The position numbers and the translations under genes were made by a program. From the NCBI RefSeq assembly GCF_021391395.1, contig NZ_CP090059.1:4263001-4327000 (forward strand): a stretch of DNA of 64,000 nt. Reading direction: 5' to 3'. A model generated the notes under the pieces. It saw nothing but the letters and a program-made list of their open reading frames with translations, was not told where the DNA came from and did no database searches. This document shows positions 35,245-43,079 of the stretch, piece by piece. Numbering within the stretch: the first letter of the stretch is position 1; each line of letters starts with the position of its first letter. Origin of the DNA: Sphingomonas cannabina (GTDB lineage: Bacteria > Pseudomonadota > Alphaproteobacteria > Sphingomonadales > Sphingomonadaceae).

Positions 35245-37512
35245 ATGGAACAGGCGGCGACGGCGAACCGGATCGATCATATCGCGTTGGTGGGCAATTA
35301 CCTGCCCCGCAAATGCGGCATCGCAACCTATACGACAGATACGTTCAAGGCGCTCAGGGACCGTTATCCGGACCTTCGCGTCGACGTCTATGCGATGGAC
35401 GATCATCCCGGCCGCTACGCCTATCCGCCGGAAGTCACCGCCGCCATCCCGCAGCACGAACGCCAGGCCTATGTCGCCGCCGCGCGCACGATCGAGGCCA
35501 GCGGCGCGCAGGCGCTGTGGGTCCAGCACGAATACGGCATCTTCGGCGGCGCCGCCGGCGAGTATCTGCTGGCGCTGGTCAACCGCGTCACCATTCCCCT
35601 CATCGTCACGCTCCACACCGTGCTCGAGCAGCCGAGCCCCGACGAGCGGCGCGTGCTGGAGGCACTGCTTCGCCGCGCCGCCAAGGTGATCGTAATGGCC
35701 GAGCGCGGCCGCGAGATCCTGAAGCGCGTCTATGGCGCCAGCCCGCGCGGCATCGCGATGATCCCCCACGGCGTGCCCGACCGCCCGCTGATCGAGGCGG
35801 CGACGATGAAGGGCCGCTTCGGCTGGGACGGGCGCGCGGTGATCCTGACCTTCGGTCTGCTCGCACCCAACAAGGGGATCGAGACGATGATCGCGGCGAT
35901 GCCGGCGATCGTCGCCGAGCATCCCGATGCGCTCTACGTCGTGCTCGGTGCCACTCATCCCAACCTCGTCGCGCACGAGGGCGAGGTCTATCGCGACCGG
36001 CTGAAGGGGCTCGCCGCCGAGAAGGGCGTGGCCGACAACCTTCGCTTCGTCGATGCCTTCGTCGAGAACGACGAGCTGCTCGACTATCTTCAGGCCGCCG
36101 ACATCTACGTCACGCCCTATACCAACCCGGCGCAGATCACCTCGGGGACGCTGAGCTATGCAGTCGGCGTCGGCAAGGCGGTGGTATCCACACCCTACGT
36201 CCATGCCACCGAAATCCTCGCCGACGGCCATGGCGTGCTCGTCGGCTTCGACGACAGCGAGGGCTTCGCGCGCGAAATCAACGCGCTGCTCGGCAGCGAG
36301 CGCAACCGCTCGCGCCTGTCGGAGCGCGCCTATGCCCGCGGCCGCACGATGATCTGGCCGCGCCTCGCCGAGGCGGCGATGGCGGAGATCGCCGCGATCG
36401 TCGCCGCCCAGCCGCGCCGCATCGCCGGCAGTCCGCCGCTCCGCCCGCTGACGCCGGACATTTCGGCGGTCGAGCGGATGAGCGATTCGACCGGCATGCT
36501 CCAGCATTCGATCTACTCGATCCCGGACCGGCGCCACGGCTATTGCATCGACGACAATGCCCGCGCGCTGATGCTGATGTGCCGGATCGAGCCCGTGGAC
36601 GAGGTGGTTCGCGACAAATGGACCAGCGTCTATGCCTCGTTCGTCCAGCACGCCTGGAACCCGGAGGTGCGCCGTTTCCGCAACTTCATGAACTTCGACC
36701 GGAGCTGGTGCGAGGATGCGGGTTCGGAGGATTCGAACGGGCGCACGTTGTGGGCGCTCGGCGTCACCGCGAGCGAGGCGCGGCTGCAGAAGCATCGCGA
36801 CTGGGCGGTGGTGATGTTCGACCGCACCGGCAGCATGGCGCTCGAGCTGGAGGCGCCGCGGGCCCATGCCTTCGCCATGCTCGGCGCCGCGGCGATGCTG
36901 AAGGCGCATCCAGAGCACGCATTGGCCCGCACCATTCTCGCCCAGTTCGGCGACGAGCTGCTCCAGCTGCTCGACAGCGCCCGCCGGCCCGAATGGAAGT
37001 GGTTCGAGATCATGCTCGCCTATGACAACGCCCGGCTGCCGGAGGCGCTGATCCGTGCGGGCCTCGCGCTCGGCCGCGACGATTTCGTCCGCACCGGTCT
37101 CGAGACGCTGGAATGGATCGTCGAGCGCCAGACCTCGCCGGAGGGCCGCTTCCGCGCCGTCGGCACCGAGAGCTTCGGCCGTCCCTATGCCGATCCGCTG
37201 CCGTTCGACCAGCAGCCGCTGGAGGCGCAGGCGACGATCGACGCCTGCACCGCCGCCTATGACGCGACGCACGAGCAGCGCTGGGTCGAGGAGGCAAACC
37301 GCGCCTATCGCTGGTACCTCGGCGTCAACGACCTGGATCTGCCGCTCGCCACGGTGAGCGACGGCGGCTGCTTCGACGGCCTCCAGCCCGACGGTCTCAA
37401 CCGCAACCAGGGCGCGGAGTCGATCCTGGCGCTTCAACTCGCCTCATGCGCGATTTCTGCTCTTGGAAAGCAGGCCGCACCCGTGGCAGGACCGGCGCAC
37501 GCCGTCGCCTGA
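35245..37512 (+). CDS. GT4 family glycosyltransferase with C-terminal all-helical domain
   Basis: The 755-residue protein has an N-terminal GT-B glycosyltransferase (about residues 1-380). Markers are the glycine-rich start ALVGNYLPRKCGIATYTTDTF, VQHEYGIFGG, the HGV loop IPHGVPD, and the nucleotide-sugar site PYTNPAQITSGTLSYAVGVGKAVVSTPYVHATEIL. The C-terminal ~360 residues look like a helical (alpha/alpha) barrel (GYCIDDNARALMLM, DLPLATVSDGGCFDGLQPDGLNRNQGAESILALQLA), similar to glycan-processing six-hairpin domains. The next gene is GH130. It has no signal peptide, so it is cytoplasmic. The ATG at 35245 is preceded by AAGGG. The sugar donor cannot be read; a mannosyl donor is inferred from the GH130 partner. 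Confidence 0.88.
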   Translation: MEQAATANRIDHIALVGNYLPRKCGIATYTTDTFKALRDRYPDLRVDVYAMDDHPGRYAYPPEVTAAIPQHERQAYVAAARTIEASGAQALWVQHEYGIFGGAAGEYLLALVNRVTIPLIVTLHTVLEQPSPDERRVLEALLRRAAKVIVMAERGREILKRVYGASPRGIAMIPHGVPDRPLIEAATMKGRFGWDGRAVILTFGLLAPNKGIETMIAAMPAIVAEHPDALYVVLGATHPNLVAHEGEVYRDRLKGLAAEKGVADNLRFVDAFVENDELLDYLQAADIYVTPYTNPAQITSGTLSYAVGVGKAVVSTPYVHATEILADGHGVLVGFDDSEGFAREINALLGSERNRSRLSERAYARGRTMIWPRLAEAAMAEIAAIVAAQPRRIAGSPPLRPLTPDISAVERMSDSTGMLQHSIYSIPDRRHGYCIDDNARALMLMCRIEPVDEVVRDKWTSVYASFVQHAWNPEVRRFRNFMNFDRSWCEDAGSEDSNGRTLWALGVTASEARLQKHRDWAVVMFDRTGSMALELEAPRAHAFAMLGAAAMLKAHPEHALARTILAQFGDELLQLLDSARRPEWKWFEIMLAYDNARLPEALIRAGLALGRDDFVRTGLETLEWIVERQTSPEGRFRAVGTESFGRPYADPLPFDQQPLEAQATIDACTAAYDATHEQRWVEEANRAYRWYLGVNDLDLPLATVSDGGCFDGLQPDGLNRNQGAESILALQLASCAISALGKQAAPVAGPAHAVA

Positions 37513-37569
37513 CCCCCGGGGTCTTGCGCTCGGCACTGTCATGTGTTCCCGGGGGGCGCTTTGCTCGAG

Positions 37570-38841
37570 ATGTTCCATCATGCGCTGAGGCTGCACGCCG
37601 ATCCGTCGCGGGTGGTGGTGCGGCCGTTCCACATCGGCTGGACGTCGAACAACGGCGCGCCCAGCCGGACGGAGCGCATCGTCAGCGCGGTATTGGCGAT
37701 GGACGCCAAGGAGACGCATGCCTCGCTGGAGGCGGTGCTCAAGGACTTCGAGGCGCGGCACTGGCAGACGCGGCGCGTGTTCATGACGCGCTACGACGAG
37801 ATCGAGGCGCTGCTCGGGCTCGACGGCGCCGATATCGGCGACGAGAAGCGGCAGCTGATCGGTGCCTATTTCTGCCACGAATACAGCTATGCCGCCGCCG
37901 CGCTGATGAACCCGAGCGTGGTGCCGCACTACGACCAGAGCGGCATGCCCAAGGGCTCGACCCGCATCCTCATGTCGATGCGGGCGGTGGGTGAAGGCCA
38001 TATCAGCTCGATCGCCTTCCGCGAGGGGATCGTCACCGACAGGAACCAGCTCAAGCTCGCGCCCGAGCCGCCCTTCGCCACCGCCGCCGACACGCCCGGC
38101 GACGAGCTCCATGTGCCGGAAGGGCCGATCACCGTCTACCGCCACCGCGACTCGACGCTGTCCGGCACGGTGATCTTCCCGATCACCGGTGCGCAGTCGA
38201 AGGGGCTGGAGGACCTGCGCCTCGTCAGGTTCACCCACGACGACGGCCGCGACGAGTGGATCGGGACCTACACCGCCTATAACGGCGAGCGCATCCAGTC
38301 GGAGCTGCTGCGCACCACCGACTTCCGCTCCTTCGACCTGGTGCCGATGTCGGGATCGGCGGCGCGCAACAAGGGCATGGCGCTGTTCCCGCGCAAGGTC
38401 GGCGGGCGCTACATGATGATCGGGCGGCAGGACGGCGAGAACGTCTATGTCATCTCCTCCGACCGCATCGACCATTGGGACGAGGGCGAGATCCTGCTGA
38501 AGCCCGAGCATCCGTGGGAGCTCGTGCAGATGGGCAATTGCGGCCCGCCGATCGAGCTCGACGAGGGCTGGCTGCTCCTGACCCACGGCGTCGGGGCGAT
38601 GCGCAAATACGCGATCGGCGCCGCGCTGCTCGACAAGGACGACCCCTCCAAGGTGATCGGCCGCACCGCCGAGCCGCTGATCGCCCCCGCCGACCAGGAC
38701 CGCGAGGGCTATGTTCCCAACGTGGTCTACACCTGCGGGGCGCTGAAGCACGGCGACCGCATCTTCATCCCCTATGGGATCGCGGATTCCTCGATCGGCT
38801 TCGCCTTCGTCACGATCAGCGACTTGCTCGCGCAGCTGTGA
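37570..38841 (+). CDS. GH130 family glycosidase/phosphorylase (mannoside-type)
   Basis: The 423-residue protein has the GH130 five-bladed propeller pattern: GTVIFPITGAQSKGLEDLRLVRFTHDDGRDEWIGTYTAYNGERIQSELLRTTDFRSF, then AARNKGMALFPRKVGGRYMMIGRQDGENVYV, GNCGPPIELDEGWLLLTHGVGAMRKYAIGAALLD, and GYVPNVVYTCGAL. The LEDLR aspartate is the expected proton donor. Family members phosphorolyse or hydrolyse beta-mannosides. It has no signal peptide. The ATG at 37570 is preferred; a GTG at 37543 and a TTG at 37561 also lie in frame. It follows the GT4 gene by about 57 bp. Its last 26 bp overlap the convergent OPT gene. Confidence 0.88.
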   Translation: MFHHALRLHADPSRVVVRPFHIGWTSNNGAPSRTERIVSAVLAMDAKETHASLEAVLKDFEARHWQTRRVFMTRYDEIEALLGLDGADIGDEKRQLIGAYFCHEYSYAAAALMNPSVVPHYDQSGMPKGSTRILMSMRAVGEGHISSIAFREGIVTDRNQLKLAPEPPFATAADTPGDELHVPEGPITVYRHRDSTLSGTVIFPITGAQSKGLEDLRLVRFTHDDGRDEWIGTYTAYNGERIQSELLRTTDFRSFDLVPMSGSAARNKGMALFPRKVGGRYMMIGRQDGENVYVISSDRIDHWDEGEILLKPEHPWELVQMGNCGPPIELDEGWLLLTHGVGAMRKYAIGAALLDKDDPSKVIGRTAEPLIAPADQDREGYVPNVVYTCGALKHGDRIFIPYGIADSSIGFAFVTISDLLAQL

Positions 38842-40765
38842 GCGTGCGCCGGTAGGCGAAGGCGATCAGCGCCGCGAATACCGGCAGCGACAGCCACACC
38901 GCCACGCCCTCGAAGTCCGCGATCAGCGCCAGCGGCGCGTCGCTGCCGGTGGCGGCGACGATGCCGGCGAACACCACGCCGAACAGGCTCTCGCCGACGA
39001 TCAGCCCGGTCGCGACCAGCACGCCCATCCGCGAGAAAAAGTCGCGGCGGGGCGAATCCTTGATCGTGCGCTCCCAGAAATGCCCGATCACCGCGCCGAC
39101 CGGCACCAGCAGGGTCGCCGACATCGGCAGGTAGATACCCATGCCGAACGCGAGCGGTGGCAGGCCCATCTTGCCGTTGCGGCGCAGCGCCTCGTCGATC
39201 GCGACCATCACCACGCCGAACACCGCGCCGGTGCCGATCATCCGCCAGTCGAGCGTGCCGCCGAGCACGCCCTTGGCAAGCGACGAGATCAGCGCGGCCT
39301 GCGGCGCCGGCAGCGCGTTCGGCCCGGCATTGGGCGCGCCCGAGAAGCCGAAGGCGATGTTGAGCACGTCGAGCACCGGCGGGATGACCAGGCTGCCGAA
39401 GGCGACGCCGATCACCAGCGCCACCTGCTGCTTCCACGGCGTCGCGCCGACGAGCTGGCCGGTCTTCAAGTCCTGGAGGTTGTCGTTGGAGATGGTCGCG
39501 ATCGAGAAGATGATCGCGGTCGCGAACAGCGCATAGGCGACTAGCGCGTCGCCGCGCTCGGGCGTTCCGCCGTTACCGTAGACCGCCGCCAGCATCAGCG
39601 AGGCCCCGAGAATGGCGAGGATGCCGACCCCCGACACCGGCGAGTTCGACGCGCCGATCAGGCCGGCCATGTAGCCGCACACCGAGGCGATCACGACGCC
39701 GATCACCACGACATAGACGAGCGTCGCCAGGATGATCGGCACTGCATGGTCGGCGATCGGCCCGCCGGCCGCGAAGGCCCAGAGCAGATAGGCGATCGGC
39801 ACGAAGGTGAGCAGGATCGCCCCGCCGACGATTCCGATCGGCAGGTCGCGCTCGGTGAGCTCGAGCACCTGGCCCTGCCCGCGCGCCTTCGCCGCCGCCA
39901 TCGCCGAACGGATGCCGCCGATGATCGGCCCCAGGATCTTGAGCAGGGCCCACACCGCCGCGACGCCGATCGCGCCGGCGCCGATGAAGCGCACCTGCGT
40001 GCGGAACACCTCGCTCACCACGTCGCTGACGGGGCCGGTCAGCCCATGCCAGCTGGTCAGCAGCGGCACCAGCACCACCCAGGCGGTGATCGTCCCCGTC
40101 AGCATCGCGAAGCCGACCGACAGGCCGACGAGATGGCCAACCCCGAGCAGCGCCATCGACAGCCCGACCGAATAGCCGCTCCCGGTCGCGCCGACGCGGA
40201 AGTTGCGGGTGAGATCGCCGAGCGTGAACTTGAACTGGGTGATCAGCGAGTAGAAGGCCGAGACGAGGCTGCCGGTGACGATCGCGCGCAGCCCCTGCGC
40301 GTTCTCCGCGTCGCCGGCTTCGGTGCCGGCGCCGACCTTCAGCACCTCGGCGGCGGCGACGCCCTCGGGATAGGGCAGGTCCGATCCGGTCACCAGCGCG
40401 CGCCGCAGCGGCACCGAGAACATGACGCCGAGCACGCCGCCGGTCGCACACACCGCGACCGAGGTCCAATAGGGGAAGCCCGTCCACCAGCCGACCATGA
40501 TCAGGCCCGGCAGCACGAAGATGATCGCCGCCAGCGTGCCCGCCGCGCTCGCGATCGTCTGGACGATGTTGTTCTCGAGGATGTTGTGCCCGGGCAGGAA
40601 CCGCAGGATCGCCATCGAGATGACGGCGGCGGGGATCGACGTCGCGAAGGTCAGGCCGACCTTGAGTCCCAGATAGACGTTCGCCGCGGTGAACAGCAGC
40701 GTGATCAGGCCGCCGAGGATGACGCCGCGCAGCGTCAGCTCGCGAAGGGAGCCGGTCTGGGTCAT
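38816..40765 (-). CDS. OPT family oligopeptide transporter
   Basis: The 649-residue protein has about 14-16 membrane helices. It starts MTQTGSLRELTLRGVILGGLITLLFTAANVYLGLKVGLTFATSIPAAVISMAILR and carries the family motif GSDLPYPEGVAAAEVLKVG, SWHGLTGPVSDVVSEVFR, and NDNLQDLKTGQLVGATPWKQQ. OPT proteins import oligopeptides or peptide/metal-chelate compounds with protons. It is single-gene on the minus strand, convergent with GH130 by a 26-bp overlap. Confidence 0.93.
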   Translation of the reverse strand: MTQTGSLRELTLRGVILGGLITLLFTAANVYLGLKVGLTFATSIPAAVISMAILRFLPGHNILENNIVQTIASAAGTLAAIIFVLPGLIMVGWWTGFPYWTSVAVCATGGVLGVMFSVPLRRALVTGSDLPYPEGVAAAEVLKVGAGTEAGDAENAQGLRAIVTGSLVSAFYSLITQFKFTLGDLTRNFRVGATGSGYSVGLSMALLGVGHLVGLSVGFAMLTGTITAWVVLVPLLTSWHGLTGPVSDVVSEVFRTQVRFIGAGAIGVAAVWALLKILGPIIGGIRSAMAAAKARGQGQVLELTERDLPIGIVGGAILLTFVPIAYLLWAFAAGGPIADHAVPIILATLVYVVVIGVVIASVCGYMAGLIGASNSPVSGVGILAILGASLMLAAVYGNGGTPERGDALVAYALFATAIIFSIATISNDNLQDLKTGQLVGATPWKQQVALVIGVAFGSLVIPPVLDVLNIAFGFSGAPNAGPNALPAPQAALISSLAKGVLGGTLDWRMIGTGAVFGVVMVAIDEALRRNGKMGLPPLAFGMGIYLPMSATLLVPVGAVIGHFWERTIKDSPRRDFFSRMGVLVATGLIVGESLFGVVFAGIVAATGSDAPLALIADFEGVAVWLSLPVFAALIAFAYRRTLTAARASR

Positions 40766-40910
40766 GCGCGGTCCAGCCCGAAAATGTTGACTGAATTGAC
40801 TCGCCTATCATGTGAGTCGAAGCGGACGAGCGCGGCCGGGGCGTCGTAATCGTGAAACGGCGTCATCCGGCCAAGGTGGCACAGATCGGGCCGCGTAGGA
40901 AAATGGTTTG

Positions 40911-41195
40911 TCAGTAGCCGGCTTCGCGTTGATGGCGAAAGGCGAGAAGGACCGCATCCTCCGCCGGATCGTAATGATAGAGCGCGACGTATCCGGATTC
41001 GCCGAAACCGATCACCAGTTCGCGAAGGCCGTCATGGACAGGGCGTCCGACCGTGGGGAAGCGTTCGAGAGTCTTCAGATGCTCGCCGATGACCTTGGCA
41101 GCGCGCATCGATGCCGCAGGACTGCGCTCGACGAGAAAGCGGCGACAGCGCTCGAGACCGGCCGCGCCGCCCTCGGTAACGATCAGTCGTGGCAA
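40911..41195 (-). CDS. RelE/ParE family toxin
   Basis: The 94-residue protein has the ParE-like pattern: helix pair MRAAKVIGEHLKTLERFPTVGRPVHDGLRELVIGFGESGYVALYHYDPAEDAVLLAFRHQREAGY, with the C-terminal strand block typical of this toxin superfamily. ParE toxins block DNA gyrase; RelE toxins cut mRNA. Residues typical of RelE catalysis are not evident, so ParE-type is likelier. It overlaps the antitoxin gene by 13 bp and is translated second, as in most such modules. Confidence 0.88.
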   Translation of the reverse strand: MPRLIVTEGGAAGLERCRRFLVERSPAASMRAAKVIGEHLKTLERFPTVGRPVHDGLRELVIGFGESGYVALYHYDPAEDAVLLAFRHQREAGY

Positions 41196-41455
41196 TCAGG
41201 CACCGCCGTCTCCGCAGGCGTTCCCCAGGTTTCGAGCCAGGCCGCCACCTCGTCGCCGGTCAGATGCCGCCCCGTCTCACGATAGGCAATCCACGAAGCG
41301 AGCGCCTCTCGCTCGAAACCATCACGTGCTTCTTCGCGATCGACATATTGCCGGATCGCCTCACGCATGACCCAATGAGGACTGCGGTCGCGCGCGGCGG
41401 CAAGCTTCTGCACGCGGCCCTTCAATTCCTCATCCAGTTTGACCGACGTCGCCAT
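41183..41455 (-). CDS. Ribbon-helix-helix antitoxin (CopG/ParD-like)
   Basis: The 90-residue protein starts MATSVKLDEELKGRVQKLAAARDRSPHWVMREAIRQYVDREEARDGF, a ribbon-helix-helix DNA-binding domain with a long C-terminal tail that would wrap the toxin. The start is the ATG at 41455; an in-frame extension upstream of it is promoter DNA. A small palindrome AGGTA-C-TACCT (41468-41478) lies 13 bp upstream of the start and could be its operator. Its 3' end overlaps the ParE-like toxin gene. Confidence 0.9.
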   Translation of the reverse strand: MATSVKLDEELKGRVQKLAAARDRSPHWVMREAIRQYVDREEARDGFEREALASWIAYRETGRHLTGDEVAAWLETWGTPAETAVPDCHD

Positions 41456-41467
41456 TTTCTTATTCCA

Positions 41468-41478
41468 AGGTACTACCT
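41468..41478. promoter_or_regulatory. Candidate antitoxin operator
   Basis: The 5-bp arms AGGTA and TACCT flank one base, 13 bp upstream of the antitoxin start codon. Ribbon-helix-helix antitoxins often bind short palindromes at this place to autoregulate the operon. No second copy is visible. Confidence 0.4.
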
Positions 41479-41527
41479 GTTGATAATAAGGCCGACAACG
41501 CCATCCAGTCAATTCGGGCGTAAGGCC

Positions 41528-42736
41528 TCAGCCGAATCCCCCCTCCAGGAAGCGCTCGGCAAAGGCGCAGTGGAGTGCGACACCCTTCGCCATCACCGCC
41601 TCGTCGATCGTCATGCGCGTGTTGTGGAGCGGCGGGGCGGTGGCGGGATCGACGTCCTCCGCGGCGACGCCGAGGAAGGCCATCGCGCCCGGCACCTCGC
41701 GCAGCACATAGGAAAAGTCCTCGCCGCCCATGATCGGCGCCGGAACGGTGCGCCAGCCGCGGCCGCCCAGCCCCTCGGCGATGCCCTGCACCAGCTCGAC
41801 CGCGCGCGGATCGTTACGCGTCACCGGATAGCCCTCGTCGATGCGCAGCTCCGCGGTGCAGCCATGTGCGGCGGCGACATGCTCGATGATGCGGCGTAGG
41901 CCCTGCTGAGCCTTCGCACGGGTGGCGTCGGAAAGAGTGCGGAGCGTCCCCTTCATCTCCACCTCGTCGGGGACGATGTTGTAGGCGGAGCCGGCGACGA
42001 TCTTCGTGATCGACAGCACCGCGGGGTCGGCGACCGCGATCTGGCGCGCGACGAAGGTCGAGAGCGCGGTCACCATCTCGCAGGCGACCGGGATCGGATC
42101 GAGCCCCTCGTGCGGCATCGCCGCGTGCCCGCCCTGGCCGCGCACGGTGATGTTGAGCTGGTCGGTCGAGGCGAGCAGCGGGCCCGGGCGGCTCATCACC
42201 AGCCCGCCGGGCGCGTTCGGCCAGATGTGGAGCGCAAAGGCGGCGTCGGGCCGCGCGATGTCGAGCAGCCCGTCCTCGATCATGTGCCGCGCGCCGTGAT
42301 GCCCTTCCTCGCCCGGCTGGAACATGAAGACGACGGTGCCGGGAAGCTGCTCGCGCCGCGCCGACAATGCGCGGGCGGCGCCGACCAGCATCGCCGAATG
42401 GCTGTCGTGGCCGCAGGCGTGCATCGCGTTCGGCACCTGGCTCGCGAAGTCGAGCCCGGTCTCCTCGGGCATCGGCAGCGCGTCCATGTCGCCACGCAGC
42501 AGCACGGTGCGGCCGTTGTCGGAGCCGCCGCGCAGGATGGCAATGAAGCCGGTGGTCGAGGTCGATTCGTGGATCTCGAGTGGCAGCCCCTCCAGCGCCG
42601 CACGCAGCTTGGCGGTGGTGCGCGGGCAATGGAGGCCGATCTCGGGATCGGCGTGGATCGCGCGTCGCAGCGCGACCACGTCGGCGAGCTCGGCGGCGCC
42701 GGCGGCGGTCCAATCGGTGGTCAGGGGGGCGTTCAT
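41528..42736 (-). CDS. M20 family amidohydrolase/peptidase
   Basis: The 402-residue protein is an M20D-type metallohydrolase. The metal-site motifs are GDMDALPMPEET, HACGHDSHSAML, QPGEEGHHGARHMIEDG and, near the C-terminus, PAPIMGGEDFSYVLREVPGAMAFLG. It would cleave N-acyl amino acids (hippuricase/aminoacylase or IAA-amino-acid hydrolase type). It has no signal peptide. The ATG at 42736 is preceded by GGAG at a good distance; in-frame ATGs at 42760 and 42793 are less likely. It is divergent from the TonB receptor gene. Confidence 0.92.
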   Translation of the reverse strand: MNAPLTTDWTAAGAAELADVVALRRAIHADPEIGLHCPRTTAKLRAALEGLPLEIHESTSTTGFIAILRGGSDNGRTVLLRGDMDALPMPEETGLDFASQVPNAMHACGHDSHSAMLVGAARALSARREQLPGTVVFMFQPGEEGHHGARHMIEDGLLDIARPDAAFALHIWPNAPGGLVMSRPGPLLASTDQLNITVRGQGGHAAMPHEGLDPIPVACEMVTALSTFVARQIAVADPAVLSITKIVAGSAYNIVPDEVEMKGTLRTLSDATRAKAQQGLRRIIEHVAAAHGCTAELRIDEGYPVTRNDPRAVELVQGIAEGLGGRGWRTVPAPIMGGEDFSYVLREVPGAMAFLGVAAEDVDPATAPPLHNTRMTIDEAVMAKGVALHCAFAERFLEGGFG

Positions 42737-43079
42737 GGGCGACTCCGGCGAAAAGGCCATCCTAGAGCGAATGGCAGGAATCTGATCAACCATTCGTCAC
42801 CCCGAACTTGTTCCGGGGTCCACTGGGCGGTCGAGTACAGGTTTCACCGTTCCAGCTGCAACCCGGCGCCAGTCCTTGGAGGAGTGGATGCCGGAACAAG
42901 TCCGGCATGACGAATTATGGGGTCTGGACCCTAGATCGGTGGAGCAGCTGCACACCGTCACAGAACTGAAACCATAACGTCGCCGATACGACATCGATCC
43001 CCCCTAGCGGCGGCGGCAAGCGCACGGCCGTGGCGCTCGTCTCACGACCATCTTCATCGCCATCAGGGGGGCGACATCC
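42737..43079. other. Intergenic region between M20 amidohydrolase and TonB receptor
   Basis: These 343 bp hold no gene I can support. The first 60 bp are the leader of the amidohydrolase; 42795-42912 is a family A repeat; 42913-43079 must contain the promoter and leader of the TonB receptor. A GGGGGG run at 43064-43069 lies 10 bp before the ATG at 43080 and is the likely ribosome-binding site. Confidence 0.6.
42795..42912. repeat. Paired-hairpin intergenic repeat, family A, hybrid arms
   Basis: Arms at 42795-42824 and 42883-42912 are inverted copies that share CGTCA and CTTGTTCCGG but differ at several linked positions: left CCCCGAAC with GGGGT, right GCCGGAC with GGCAT. The left arm matches the 8223-8329 subtype, the right arm another. 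It lies between divergent genes. Confidence 0.75.

Noticed and set aside
34984..37437. 817-codon open frame antisense to the GT4 gene
   Set aside because: Low-complexity His/Arg/Asp-rich translation with no motif; the plus strand carries the clear glycosyltransferase. Same reasoning for 25151-26923, 37444-38751 and 22499-23785.
40911..41455. Toxin-antitoxin module as part of a defence island or mobile element
   Set aside because: Neighbours are an OPT transporter and an amidohydrolase; no integrase, transposase, att-like direct repeat or composition change is visible.
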